Source: Acanthaster planci (Eukaryota; Echinodermata; Asteroidea; Valvatida; Acanthasteridae). Taken from it: 64,000 nucleotides of DNA. Below the pieces are notes generated by a model. That model saw only the letters and a list, made by a program, of their open reading frames with translations. It ran no database searches and was not told where the DNA came from. The stretch is taken from the NCBI RefSeq assembly GCF_001949145.1, contig NW_019091355.1, forward strand, positions 3,404,117 to 3,468,116, read 5' to 3'. Shown in pieces: positions 26,674 through 40,000 of this stretch. The position numbers and the translations under genes were made by a program. Within the stretch, counting starts at the first letter, position 1. Each line of letters begins with the position of its first letter.

Positions 26674-29600
26674 TTTGGCAGTACGAAACCATGAAAAATA
26701 TTAAAGTTGTGGGACGTGTTCGTAAACACTGACATATTTGGCCAATGCTGATCCTATTGATTTTTTTTCATGTGTTGTCGCTTGACAGGCAACCTAGGAA
26801 ATGTTTGAAGTCTGCAGCGGCACGTGTATTATTGAATATGCAGCTTTCTATGAGCAATTTCATGGGTGCCTGAACGCTGACAGACTTTTCTGCGCATATC
26901 TGTGTAAATTGAATGCTGACTGTCAAAAATCACATGACTGAAAATCCTGTGTAAAACCTTCCTTGTGTTGAACAGGTGTACAATCCAAAGAGGAGATATG
27001 CTGCATATTATTAAGTTATTAATTTTAATTTACAAGGTTTCTTGCCGTCATGAAAAAGATGACTATTTCAAACTCATAAATTTTAGCCAATTTGAGCCCG
27101 CAGTAACTCCAAGAAGGCATCTGCCAATTCACCAAAATCCCAGATATCTGAAAGAATTCCTGGGGGAGGATCTTTGGAGACATTGACAAATGCGTGATTT
27201 CTACGGAGGCCCCCGGGTTCTGGAAAACATCATGGTGCTATAGATTATCGTTTACTTTTGATTGAGGCGCACAGAAGCCCATGAGCACGTCCACAGTTCT
27301 AGATATCGGGAGAGCATTATCCCAAGCAGAAGTTGGGAACAGTGTTCAGTTTTTTATTACCAATTTTCTCTCTTTATTCCTTTGTCTTTGATGTTTTCTT
27401 TTTTTTTATCGTAGATTTTATAGTAGGCAAAAGTCTGCCAGGTTTTTTTTTTTAATTTATATTGTGGAAGTTCATGTTTTTTTATTATTGTCTGAAAACT
27501 AAATTAAACTCGGACAAGTTTGTGTTGGCAGACATTTATTGAGGCAGAATTTCACAGCCATACAAAACCAGCCGGGTTTTTTCTTTTTTAATGGCAGAAA
27601 GCTTACCGGGACTTCCTTTTACAACTCTTGCTTGTGCTCTCCATTGTCACTCAAACGGCCTAACCTTGCGTGAATTGATCCCCATAAAATGAGTCCAAAG
27701 ACTTCTTTTGGTCTCCAGGCAGTTTCCATTGGAAAGAGTATCATAGTGAGCCCTTTGTTTCAAGGTAGCACTCGGTTTGGCATCCTGGGGTCCCTGTTGA
27801 TTTCTACTGCACAAGACCGTGACTCAGACGTGGCTCTGGCAACTTGTGACCCGTTTTGTCAGGTTGGGTCATATTTTGTGGCCCGTGAGACAGCGCATGC
27901 AATGGGTGCTTGCTAATGGGTGACTTCAGGCCTAGAAAGCTCTGTGGTTGTCCAGTTTCTTCAGCTAGAACTCGTGCTGTACTCGGTCGATTCTACAGGG
28001 TGACTTAAAAATCCCCCCCGCTGGTCTAGCTGCACTTTAAAAACGGGAGTGTAAATCTGTCGTAGTTTGAAAATGTAGTCAGGCAAACATGGTTTTTATA
28101 TCTTGTTACTTGTTATTATCAGATTTGGACAGAAGAACTATGTAGGAAAAAAGCCCTGTGAGAAAGTCTGCCACAAAATATCCTATAGTCATTAACCCTC
28201 CTATGCTGAAGTCACTCTTTGGGTCACTTGGTAAACACCTCAAAGAAGCACAGCTGTGTTTGTGCACTGCACCAACATGCAAGAGAGTGACCTTGGGCAC
28301 TTGTGCATATTTGTGCTGTAAAACCAAAGGAGGGTTAAGGAAGGCAAGAAATTGCATTAACGTGGATGTTGCATGCCTCCTTTAGAAATGTAGGGATGGA
28401 TTTATGTACTTTTTCCTTTGTTTCTGCTCTTTTATTCATTTTTGTCCCTCTCTTTTAGCTCGGATCTGGTCGGGTTTCCAATCCGTTTCGGTTTTATGTG
28501 TGTACGAAATGTCCTTGTGGAAGAGAGAAGATTACTCGAAATCTTTGTTAACTATTCAAACAAGCATTCCTTGTAAATAGGGTTTTTGTATCTATTACAT
28601 GGTAGCTATCAACCACTGCCCTTCCCCCTTGCCAAAGGAGAGGACTTCAATTTTTATTCCTCGTTGAGGGAATATGTATGTGCTATGCCGGTCTGTAAAG
28701 TTTAAGACTGGATCAGCTGATAAATAATTCTGAGCCAAAAGCGAGGGACATTATCAGCACCCATTCTCCTGAATCGGTCAGCGCCCATTCTCCTGAATCG
28801 GTCTAACGGCTGACCACACATTGAATTCCTGTTCATAAATACCTTTTGAGTCACGTTGTCAAAACAAGCTTTGACAAATTACAAATTTCCAAAGATTTTG
28901 TTAATTTTTTTTTTTACAACACTCCTCTAGCCATTGTTTTGGTACTTTCCTGTTGTGAGTTGTCGTAAGCAATCTCCTTATATGGAGATGGGCACGTGTG
29001 TGGTGTGTACTGCGTGAGGTGGTGCACAGTCAGCCAATGCTTGAATTGTTTAAGACCAGCTACGTTGTAACTCTCGACCAACAGGAATAGCTAAACTGTC
29101 CTAGGTATTTATGAATGTCTATGAACAGCTGTTATCTTGTAAGACTGTTGTGTGCAAATAGGCTGACGCTTAATGCTCAGCGGGAAAAAACTTTTCCGAG
29201 ATAGACTTTTGAAATTTTGAGGATGTAAATCCCATTTTGTAAACCCACTTTCTAAACCTTTTTGCAACACCAGCATTTGAAACCAAGAAGTGTCGATTGT
29301 CGTTTAGTTATTTGTGAAAATTTTTGTTATTAAAAAGACAACCTTAATTTGGATAACATGGCTCTCTGACCATTACATCTCTGGGCGGGGGAAGGAGGCA
29401 GGATTCATCTCTTAAGCTGGAGTTATTGTACCATCCAGACGGTCCAGAAATTACTGTTTTTTAATAAGTATTCACCACATTACTTCTTTTTTTTTCTTAG
29501 TGTTTGTATTCACTTTTTGCGCTTTGTATAATTAAAAGAATTTCAAAACGATCATCTCAAAGGCTGAAGTGCATATTTCTTCACTATTTCCTTCCAGGAT

Positions 29601-30539
29601 TATTTTTGTCCGAAATGGAAAATTTGAGTACATGCATTGGACAAGTCAAGTACAAGTAACAACTCTAAAGAGATATTTCTTACTGTAACTTTATCATGTA
29701 TATTCCTCGTCCCACCATGAAGTGATCTTTGCTACAAAGGCCAATTTCAATGTCCGGTCCGCTTCTAGACCTCTGCGGTTCCAAAACCAGTGGGAAATGA
29801 GACACCACTGCCCTCTGCAGGAGATCGTGGGAAGGCTTGATTTGACCCGTGCCAATGATATACACAGCTGGATTGTGCTTTCCTCACGCACCGGCTTAAA
29901 CTGGTTCACTTGTGCCCTCCTTTCCCCCCACCGTTTCATAAATTTGTCTCGCTAAGGTTTATCGCTCAGCAGGCAAGAGACCAACAATTGCATGAGAAGG
30001 CAAGAGAAAGAGACAGAGATGTCTTTGTATTAGATTTCATTTAATTTGTTTTTCTGTTCAGAATAGTTCAAAAATGAGTATATATCACTTTCTAGTTTCA
30101 ATACATAACATGGCATTTAAAAATGTTGAACTGTTAAGATTTATTGGGAGATTGCTCCTGGAAGCAGGTTTCTTTCCCAATTCTGCTGAGCTCAGAGATT
30201 TCCTAAGCATAAAAAATATTTGCTTAGCAGATATGGACTACCAGCTAAAAACTTCTTGTGCTGCCAACTGATTCTGACTGGTTCCATGCTGTTTTTTGCC
30301 TCGCAGAAACGGGTCACCAGCCAAAAATTCCCTGTGACGTACATTGCTTCTTACTGGTTCCCTGCTAAGATTTGCTTAGCATATATTTGCTCAAACATTT
30401 GAACAAAAGGTGTTCTCAAAGTCAAACTGACCATTCTACATTTTACAATGCTTTTCTTTTGCTAATTATAATACAAAAGAAGTTACATAATTTCAAAAAT
30501 TGATTCTGAAAAACCGGGGGATTGGGATTTGGGTTGTAA

Positions 30540-30695
30540 GGCTGGATTCAAGGCTAAAGGAGAACAAGGTGAAAAAGTGGCTGGATCTAAGGCTAAGGGA
30601 GAACAAGGTGAAAAAGCGGCTGGATTCAAGGCTAAGGAAGAACAAGGTGGAAAAGCGGCTGGATTCAAGGCTAAGGGAGAACAAGGTGGAAAAGC
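30540..30695. repeat. 39-bp minisatellite, four units
   Basis: Four head-to-tail 39-bp units starting GGCTGGATTCAAGGCTAA, with few differences between units. Because 39 is divisible by three, the array is open in more than one frame. The plus frame reads AGFKAKGEQGEKV-like 13-residue units. It lies in the MCU-PIWI spacer, and I do not call a gene. Confidence 0.95.
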
Positions 30696-31402
30696 AATCC
30701 TCTTATTTACAATTTACACTGCTTGAAATGGTTAAAGATCAGCTTGAAGCTAGCCTGATGTTCATGGAAGGAAAAGGTGCTATTTGTATTACTCCAGAAA
30801 TTCTACTTTAATCTCATTCAAGCCCAAGATCTGCCTCACTTGCCCACTGTCCTTTTGGACAGGGTAATTTCTGTATTATCAAGGTACAAAAGAGTAAACA
30901 TTCTGTTAAGAAAATGTACATACAATACATGCATTGGGTAGTCTCGATCAAAACCACTTTTCGATCTACACATGTAGTTTACACAGTGTTTCACGGAATG
31001 GCACAATGAGGTCTATGTCTCCTTAAATAATGCTCAAGAATACAGACTATGGCGATATCCAAGGTGTATTCTATCAGTCAAACTGGTAGGTACATGCAGA
31101 TGTTGCTAATCTTAATGAGTTTAATTAATCAACAGCTTCATTGTTTGAAGGCAGAGGATAAACCGATTACACCTGTTAACACTAACTCTTGAAGTACAGA
31201 ATTACAGTGACTGATCCAAAACTCCCAGTCGGTACTTGACTGATACTGAGCTTTAGAAACTGTACATAAATGATTAAAGAACAGTTTTGTGTTGGTTCAA
31301 GAGTGGACAGATTTAAAACTTTGAATTCCCCTAGCTAAAGATACTATTGCTATATCGCAGGATTCAGGGGCAGTCTCTTACCAAGTTAAAAGAGAGATGC
31401 CT

Positions 31403-31628
31403 GGGGCATTTTTCAATACTCAACTTCGGCTACGTCTCAGGCTTCAACTGTTTTTTACTACCTGACTTTGAAGCTGTAAGCGCACTAATTAGTCTAATAG
31501 TGCCACAAAACATCAAATAAGATAAAAGAGAGCAAAAACGTACAGTAATCCAATTTGATTTAAACACTTCAGTCCCACAATCGGGCATTGGTTTTGGGAG
31601 ATGAAGTTGAGTATTGGAAAACGGCCCC
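31403..31628. mobile_element. MITE family 3, copy 2
   Basis: Left end GGGGCATTTTTCAATACTCA, right end GAAGTTGAGTATTGGAAAAC then GGCCCC, forming terminal inverted repeats of about 25 bp. Inverted relative to the copy at 4289. Confidence 0.8.
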
Positions 31629-33461
31629 GATCTTGATGCATTGCTGATGTAGACACTGCAAAATGGTACAAGGGCACCAGACTAGTCCAAGACTGGAGTT
31701 TAATGGAGTATGGAGATGGAATTTAAGAGTAACGTGGCTATTAGAAAAAAAACACTTGTAATACCAAGTCCTAACAATTCAACTCACAAATGGCTTAATC
31801 ACAAACTCATTTGACCAACATGCAGCATTTTGAAGCCTATAATTGCAAATACCTGCCTTCATTAGTAATTCGTAATCACATTAGTACTCGTACTGAAATA
31901 AAAGGTGGCCTTGAAAACCCACTGAACAAAACTGTACAGATTAAAAGCACACAAATCTATAGTGAACCACCACACAACATAGTATCACTAAAATTCTGTT
32001 TATTTTGCTCTAATTAACTTCTTGTCCCTAGTTTCAGGGAGGGTGGGGGCAAATGCCTTTAACACTCCACCTGCCCCCTCCCATACCCACATCACTCTTG
32101 ACACGCCCCTCACACTTTACCACCTGTGTCAAAAATGACAGACGGACGTAAAAATACATATATATTCACAGCACAGACACGATGCCCACTCAAATAATAT
32201 TGTTTTGTTGAACAAAGACTTCAGACAGACAGAAACAAATACAAAAACATGACAAAAAATATACAGCTTTCCTGATAAATGTTCCAGTTTTATTAGAAAA
32301 GAAATTAAACAATTTGTTATTTGCAACCTCCAAATTCCTGATACAAACAATATACGTGTACAGCTATCTACAACGTCGAGCAGGGCAAAAATCTATCCTT
32401 GGAAATAATTTGCCATTTGTAAGTCTCGCGTAATTTTTTTCCGCTAATTTTGCATACAATCGCTACAATAACTTGTGGCTACACCAGAAAGTTTTTAGCC
32501 AGGTTACAAAGATTATTACCCAGAAGTCATTATTCAAGCACAGCATTAACAACTCAATAAATAAACCTCGCTAGGATTGCCCACAAGTTGTGCAAAATGT
32601 TTTGTGGAACAAAGACGAAAATATCCTAAAACCTCGAGTGTTTCTTAAAAAACAAAACCACCAAAAAATGTGTACGTTCTACAAACTTAACTGAAAGAAT
32701 AATAGACGATAATAGAAGAAAAATAAATAATCAGACCCAAGAAACAATAATTTGTGCATAATCATTATTAATTTCCACAACAAATTTCAGAAGAGTTTCA
32801 TTTGATTCAAGATGCACCAAGAAGGTTAATATTGTTACCTGTTCAAAGCTATTTACATCATTCTTACTGATTTCTATTGACACGTTTCAGGCCATCGCAT
32901 CGACTTTTTATACTGGTAAGAACACCCTGTTCCAGTGGTAATGCCTGCTAAACGAACATTTTTCCCTCAAATTACTGATAGCCTAAAAGCCTATAAATTG
33001 GTTGTTTTGGCTAAAGTACTCATGTGAACTCAAATCACACAAAAAAAAGACGGAAAAACCATGTCCACAATGTGCACTTCAACTTACTGGTACCAGTGGC
33101 ATTCTCTTTACAAAGGTACTGTGTTTTCACCACTTTGTGAAAGTTTTCTAAAGCTTCGGGAGGCTTGACCCGAGGACAAACATATCTTTGGAATTAGTTT
33201 TGAAAACAAAATGAGGCAGAGTTTGAAAGGACTGTAAGGGGTAACTGTACTTTAATAGTCGCACAAAAAGTGAAATGCAAATCATCAACAGCAAACACCA
33301 TACTTAGAGCTTTCACATTGCATTTTAAAGATACTTTTTTTTTAATCAATATTGAAATTCAAAATTTTTTTTAAGGAAGGGGGGTGATGATCTAAAGTCA
33401 TCGGTTATAAAATACAGTGAATACTGTTAACAAGTGCTTAATCCCTGAACTTAGGCCAAGT

Positions 33462-33641
33462 CTAAAGGCGCCTTTCCGTATGCACGTCAACACTTGCGCC
33501 AAGCATTGCGTATACGTCAAAATTGCTCCCGGGCGATTTTGACTGCCAAATGCAACACGTGTGTGTTATGCTAATGGCGTCAATTTTTGTGTCCACGGAA
33601 GTGAAACGCTAAAAGGCGTTGTGTACGCAATGCACCTGAAA
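33462..33641. mobile_element. MITE family 4, copy 2
   Basis: CTAAAGGCGCCTTTCC, then GCTCCCGGGCGATTTTGA, ACACGTGTGT and GTGAAACGC, in the same order and orientation as 4649-4810. About 180 bp, non-coding. Confidence 0.7.
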
Positions 33642-33663
33642 AATGTACATATGGAAAAGCACC

Positions 33664-33722
33664 TTAACCCTAACCCCCCTCAATCCTTCACCTGTCGGAG
33701 GACTGAGGAGTGTTAGGGTTAA
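33664..33722. mobile_element. Minimal TTAA-flanked fold-back element, family 6
   Basis: TTAA, CCCTAACCCCCCTCAATCCT, a short loop, AGGACTGAGGAGTGTTAGGG, TTAA. The 51 bases between the TTAA copies are almost entirely two inverted arms. Confidence 0.65.
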
Positions 33723-34064
33723 TAATTCTAGCGATAGGTATGTACGCCATCAACGATGAAACTCAACAAGCTAGGCCAACACCTGCTTACGTATTGTGCT
33801 ATTGAACGTGCTCCTGGTGTAAACCCCCGTATTCCAAGCACACATAAACTGTAACAACTAAGTACAGAGCCGGGTCGGGTCCTGTTTTACAATTAGTAAG
33901 GACTGGAATGCTATGGAGCCTCAACCACATGAAAACGGCATTGAATGGTTCAGCTTGATTGAATATGGTTCCATAACTCGTTCTTGGCTTGTACTGGTTG
34001 AGAAGGCCTCCTTCACTGATAATCTTTTGCTTTTGGGCAGAGGATGGAGCGAAGGGGGGACCCT

Positions 34065-37000
34065 CTATTCTTTGAATGCCTGAGATGGGGATGGGGTGAT
34101 TGGGAGGTGAAGGGTCAAGGGGTCACGCAGCCTCCTCAGGTCCTGCTCCAGCTGAAAAGGGGGTAGAAATAAAATCGTACGAAATTGACATCTGGCAGGC
34201 CATAAAATCCAAAGATAAACAAATCAATGAACAAATGGGATCCGCTCTCACAGAATGAGTCTCGACTATCAACATCATTTCTCACGGGCCCCGAGCGGGG
34301 CCAAGAAAAGGCACAATTTTCCCAGCAACAGAGGTTCCTTGGTCAGGAACTGCACTCCACCACCAACAAACTGAATGCTCCTCACCAACACGGCTCTTTT
34401 CAACCAATAAAAGGGTGCGTCTGAAAACCACTTCGGGCCGAGGGCATTTATAAATGTTGATTCTGCTAGGTCAGAGTATTTTTATTTTTTTCTGTTTTCA
34501 AAATTTTTTAAAATTCATATCTTCATTTACTGGAGACGTGCACCCACACGAATGACTGTCTGGTGGCTACTCTAATCTGACAGACAAAATCTATTGACGT
34601 CAAGAGTATTTCAGCCAGGCTGCTGACTTCTTAATAGGGGCCAGATTAGCGTGCAACGGTATTGTATCGCTCATCAGTAAAGCACTGGAGCTCTTTTGTC
34701 CCTGGAGGTAATCCGCTCGCACTGAATGCCACAAACAGTGGTATACTGTTTCAAAACAATGCTGGATTATCTCCGCTATTGAGAGTGAAAAAATGTTGGT
34801 AATCCCCAGTAGCCTGGTCTTTTGTTATGAGTACGGTCTTCTGTTACAAGGCCCAGTTCCCTTTGTCCGACTTTGGACACCTGGCTGTGCATATAAAGAA
34901 TACGTGTCCCAAACTGGGCTCCCTGGCAGCAAGTGGTTAAGGCGGATGGTAATTTGGTTTAATTTACATTAGAAAGAACGAACTTGGCCTTGTTTTAAGT
35001 ATTGCTAAATTTGACACCCTGAACAAAATGATCGTTTTGAAAAATTGTGCGTTTCTGTTCCTGATGTCCACTGAGCAAAATTGCTTGAAAAGTCTTTAAT
35101 TCAGAAAGAGGCTCTGGCCATTGCAGCGTCGGTTCAAAAATACATGTTCTGAACAAATCTAACGAGGTTCCTGTCGCATGTCACGAGAGATGAACAACGA
35201 GGGATCAGTGCATTGAGGCCCTTTGTTACAGCTTGTTTTTATGAGACACGGACAACCGACCCGTCACACGGCTCAGCTCACCTGCGAAATTTGATCCCGC
35301 AGCTTGTTGTACTTCTCTATGTCCATTTTCTTCTTCTTGGCGTTTCTATGGAAACTGACGAGGTACTGCCTGTCCCGGGCATCCAGATTGGTGTAATCCT
35401 GCTCCCGGCCAAAATGGAGTGAGATACAAAGTCCTTGTGAGTTTTTTTTTTCTTTCAATTGAGAACTTTTTTCAATTCACTTTCAAACTTACTGTACGGA
35501 ATATTTGGAACCTTTTTGGTATATCCTTCATTTTCACATCCATTTACAACTGTGCTATTACAAGCACACTGGGACTGTGTCTCGCAACTAGCACAGAATG
35601 CAATGAAACTTTGTCCAAAAATATTAAATTTGAGTGAATAATGAAACTGACAACCAGCTGAGCTTTAACTAAATTGTATACGTGTAAATGAAACCTTACC
35701 AGTGGAGCACACATTTCAATTTTTTATTTTTTTTGGGGGGTGAGGAATTTTGAACTACACTCCAATAGTTAAAGGATTAAAATATGTTACACCTATGATG
35801 GGTTGTACATGAACATGCATGTACACTCAATGTAAATGTGGCCAACAGCACTTCCTGAAATTGAGTGCATGACCTCTCCGGCTGACACAGACGGCTGTCA
35901 CTTTACAGACAGCCGTCTGGGAAGTCACGAATACAAAAAAAATGAGGGAAAACTCTCAAGTCGCTTTGGCAATCAGGAAGTCGGTTGATCGGAGAAGACT
36001 GGCTTTTTTTTCAGCTCCAGGTTTCTCGGAAAAAAATACCTTGCATACACGTATGAAGGTACAGACTTTCAGTGGCTGATGATGAATGGACGTGCCCTTT
36101 CGAAAGAAAAATAACGTTTTTTTCTTCAGCCTGAATGGAGTTCTGTATCTGGCTGCATGCCTGTCTTGTCCGTCACCAGCTACATAATGCAGTAACCATT
36201 TGAATTATTCAATGCATATTGCTGTTGTCATGCACAATCGTCTTCATGCATACAGAAATGTTTACAATCCCATAAGCTGCTTTCATAATCAGATTTTATA
36301 TGCTGATGCAGGTGCACGGTTGAGATGCCACAGCTGTTCATAATCTGAGAAGCATTACGTTACTTTCTTCAATAGATAATCTATTTATAGATAATCTATT
36401 TCAATAGCATTAAGCCTTCTATTAATAGTCTTTCTCTTGATGGCTTGTACACCTTTTGACCCCTATTTATCGACAAACTATGAAACTGGAAGACAAAAAC
36501 ACACGCCTTTTCTACTGAGTGCAGCCAATAAAATGAGCACGCAGACGGATTGTAAGGTATTACACCGGTAAAACAACAGTTTAACAAAAATAAGCATGGA
36601 TGTACCCGTAAGCTAATCGTGTGACTACAATTAGACGCCATTACTCTGTGCAGGTGTGTGAGGTTAATGAACGGGCTGCTTTTACAAAATGACTTGACCT
36701 CAATTAAAGAACACGTGTGAGTGAAGTGCCACTACGGTAATCCATGGTCAAGAAAAGATCAGACAATCGATTCCTTCAGCCATGAAATGGGCTTTTTTTT
36801 GGGGGGGGGGTGAGTCGCAGTGCAACTGGCTACAAATTAATGAGCAACACAATTCCAACTGAAAAAGTATTTATTTTCCCCCCCTTTTTTTCTAGGACAA
36901 CATTTGATGAGCTTTGTCACAAAGCCTCATTACTACATACAACCAAAGCTCGATTTTATCTTGCCATCAGGAATGTGAAGTTTAAAGCTCATCGTACTCA

Positions 37001-40000
37001 CCTGTCTTGTCAACACAAAATAGCTGTACAAGACGATCAGCCCGCCGTACGTCACAAAGTAGGTGATGGGTTCCACGATATCCCAGGAGTACTCCCACCA
37101 CGTCAGCCGGGCCAATAGCCCAAACTGCAGGCCCATGTAGCCCAGCCCGCCCCACACCCACCAGTTGGCGTTACGGGCTGCCTTGCGATCCAGCTCCGCC
37201 CTCAACTGCAGAAGCAAAACCTCCAAATCTCAGCTCCTCAACTGAACACTTGCATCATTTGACATTTTCTGGGTCATTTGAGGGCACACAACAAAGCGCT
37301 GGAAGCACACTTATTCAACACGCACAGAGCTTGGCTTACAATGAACTTGTGTACTGGCTACATTTGATCAATTTCGTGCTGAAATTGAACTTGGACTGAG
37401 TATAATGATTTTGCTGAAGACTCAACTCCTTCCAGCAGCCAAGTCCAGTTCCCTCAAGAAACCAAATCCCGATTATCAGATTTTAGGGAAGAATGTCACA
37501 TCATTTTATGCCTTGATATTTACAGACTTTTCTAAAATTTGCTTTGCATGGGAAATTTGGAGTCGGGTTCCCAAGTGGAACCGTAACCCCCCGGATGGGT
37601 TTCGAGTAATGCCAAAAATGATCAGCTGCCCAAGCCTACTGACCTGAGACAATTCTTCGATAGAAAAGCAAGAAATAGAATTATCTGAAAGTAGATACTG
37701 TTCTTAACACTGCACAGGCCCAATACAGAGAATTCCATTCTGGATACAAAAGTTGGAAAAGTTTGTGCCTCTCTTTGATTACCCCCCCCCACCCTTGCCT
37801 AGGTCCACCCTCATCCTGGCATGAGCTGACCTTTTCCAGCGGCTCAATCTCCACTTTCAGATTCTCCAACTGTCCCCGGAGATCCTTTTCTTTCTCCAGC
37901 TGGTGCTGCTCCACGTGCAGAGTGGAGTACAGCTGGTAGATCATGGACTTCACGTCCGCCATCGTTCTCGCATCCTCGCTGATTAATTTATCTGAGTGAG
38001 AGGAACAGACACTGTAAATTGGGCATGCTTGTCTTTTTGGTGGTTACTGCAGTCTTATAGAAAAATGTGACCAACAAGAAGGAAACTGGAATGTCACACA
38101 TGTATCACAGTCTTTGCCTACTTCGGTTGACTGCAAAGAACAAAAAGTGCTTCGCAGTTTATGTGGTCAGCTTTCCAAAATCCAATCGTTGGTTTGTCAT
38201 CAACTGGATTCTCATTGACAGGCTAAAGAACATCACAGGAGCGAGATGGTAATTTATTTCTTTATAGAATCTATTTCGCAGATCAAGTTTCACGGAGTAA
38301 CATGACAAGAAATTATGTTGTCAAACGCTGGCTTGTTTACTTTATACAGCTCAGGGCACAGTTTTAGGACTGTTTGCGCTGAGAAGACAGTTGGATTTCC
38401 AATTCATTAACATGCTCCATTTATCATTTCACAGCCTGGCCCTACATTACTCCCCGTCTGAAAACCCATCAGTGCAAGGAAGACTTCACATGAACCTGCT
38501 AGTCAGCAAACATGAGTCTGATAACTAGTTTTCGAGATGGCATTTTAGGATGATCCTTCCCGGCACTGACTGTATTGGTAATCATTAATTTGAAAGCCGC
38601 GGGGGAGGGTGCAAAATAAGTGCCATGAAAATCATCGCCTAGACTGAGCAGTTAATAATTGTCGCATACAACCCTCCGAGATATTTTCCTTCCCCAACCC
38701 TCTCAACGACCACCTTCACAGCCGTCCTATTTATCATGCCCGCTTAATTCCATGATCCAATACTCGGCTTGATTAAATTTATTACCGTTTTGGCTGGGCT
38801 AAAAAAATAAATAAATGTACGCTACGCCTACAACCCTATAAAGGGATGAGAAATGGATGTTTAAATGTTCTGTGCATAACCCACGTAGACATACACACTG
38901 TACAATTATTGTACATGTATGCGCGTATGCATTTGTACAAAAATGCAAGTCCAGAGGGTTTTTCTCCCTGATTGCTGTTGTTATTGTTTATTTTTTGTCC
39001 TATTTAACACTCTCTCCAAACAAAGACTGAGAAGGCAAACACCCATGCGGAAAGTTGGAAAACAGACCCAACATTCCTTACAAATTCTGTGGTTGTTATG
39101 GAAATGTGTGCTTTCAATTTTCTCCACGTTTACAGCCAGCGTACTTGCCAGACAAAACATGAGTATGGCAGGTTTTTACCGATATGTAAGTGTTACAATT
39201 CCAATCTGAGATCTCAGATATACAGAACAAAATGGTATCGTACATGTACGTAATACAACCAAAGCAATGGACGATCAAAGACCAAACGAAACTGTACATA
39301 TATACATGTAGATGGTGGATCTGTTGACATGGACATGACTCAATACTGCACTCAATACCACAGGATCCAGGAGATTCCCGCTGCGTAAGGTGAGCCTATG
39401 CTGTTATCAAATTCATTCTGGGGTATGCAGCTGATTTTGTGCCACGTCCTGGTGCAGTAAGACAGGGTCAAGATTGAAGGATAGTTTCTTGTAGACTTTG
39501 TAACTGGTAGATGTATAAGGTTTCTTTAAATCGTACAGGTATTGGGATGCCACCGCAGTTACTTTTGGCCATAGGTGAGGATTTACAGTGATGCAATAAA
39601 AGAGAAATTAAATTTTAACAATGTAATAAATATGTAGAAAAAGACTCATAATTTAAGCCATTTTAAATAGTAATTTTGTTGTCATACTCTTTAAGTAACA
39701 GTCAGACTGAGGGTTGGAGTTTTGTGGACATCTACGTGTACAAGAATTGTGAAACAATACACCCACCCCTCCCTTGAAAATTAACCCCTCCCCTAAAAAG
39801 AAGCATCCCGATTCCAGTAATTTCCATTTCTCTCTGTTTACTGCCAGTGTCCAGTTCTGTTCAAAAATATGTCATACTATTGATTAAGAACGGTACACTG
39901 AGCATGACACATTAAATTTATCAGGGCAGGTTTCAAGACTGCCGGAAGAGGGGGGGTCTCACAGAAAAAGACGTCTAGACGCAGCCCCGAAACTTAACGA

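Larger units (their letters stand above)
26231..34064. other. Convergent intergenic region between PIWI and MCU
   Basis: The left part is the PIWI 3' flank and probable 3' UTR, with an AATAAA at 26668 and a tandem 22-23-bp duplication near 28757-28803. The right part is the MCU 3' flank on the minus strand, with a candidate minus-strand AATAAA at 32289-32294. It also holds a 39-bp minisatellite (30540-30695) and MITEs at 31403, 33462 and 33664. No other gene was recognised. Confidence 0.6.

Noticed and set aside
30529-30811. Collagen-like Gly/Lys/Glu-rich open frame
   Set aside because: It is explained by a 39-bp minisatellite whose length is a multiple of three. There is no start context or conserved flank.
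33664-33722. CCCTAA repeats as interstitial telomere sequence
   Set aside because: Only one CCCTAA per end, bounded by TTAA and followed by inverted arms, so a transposon end is the better reading.
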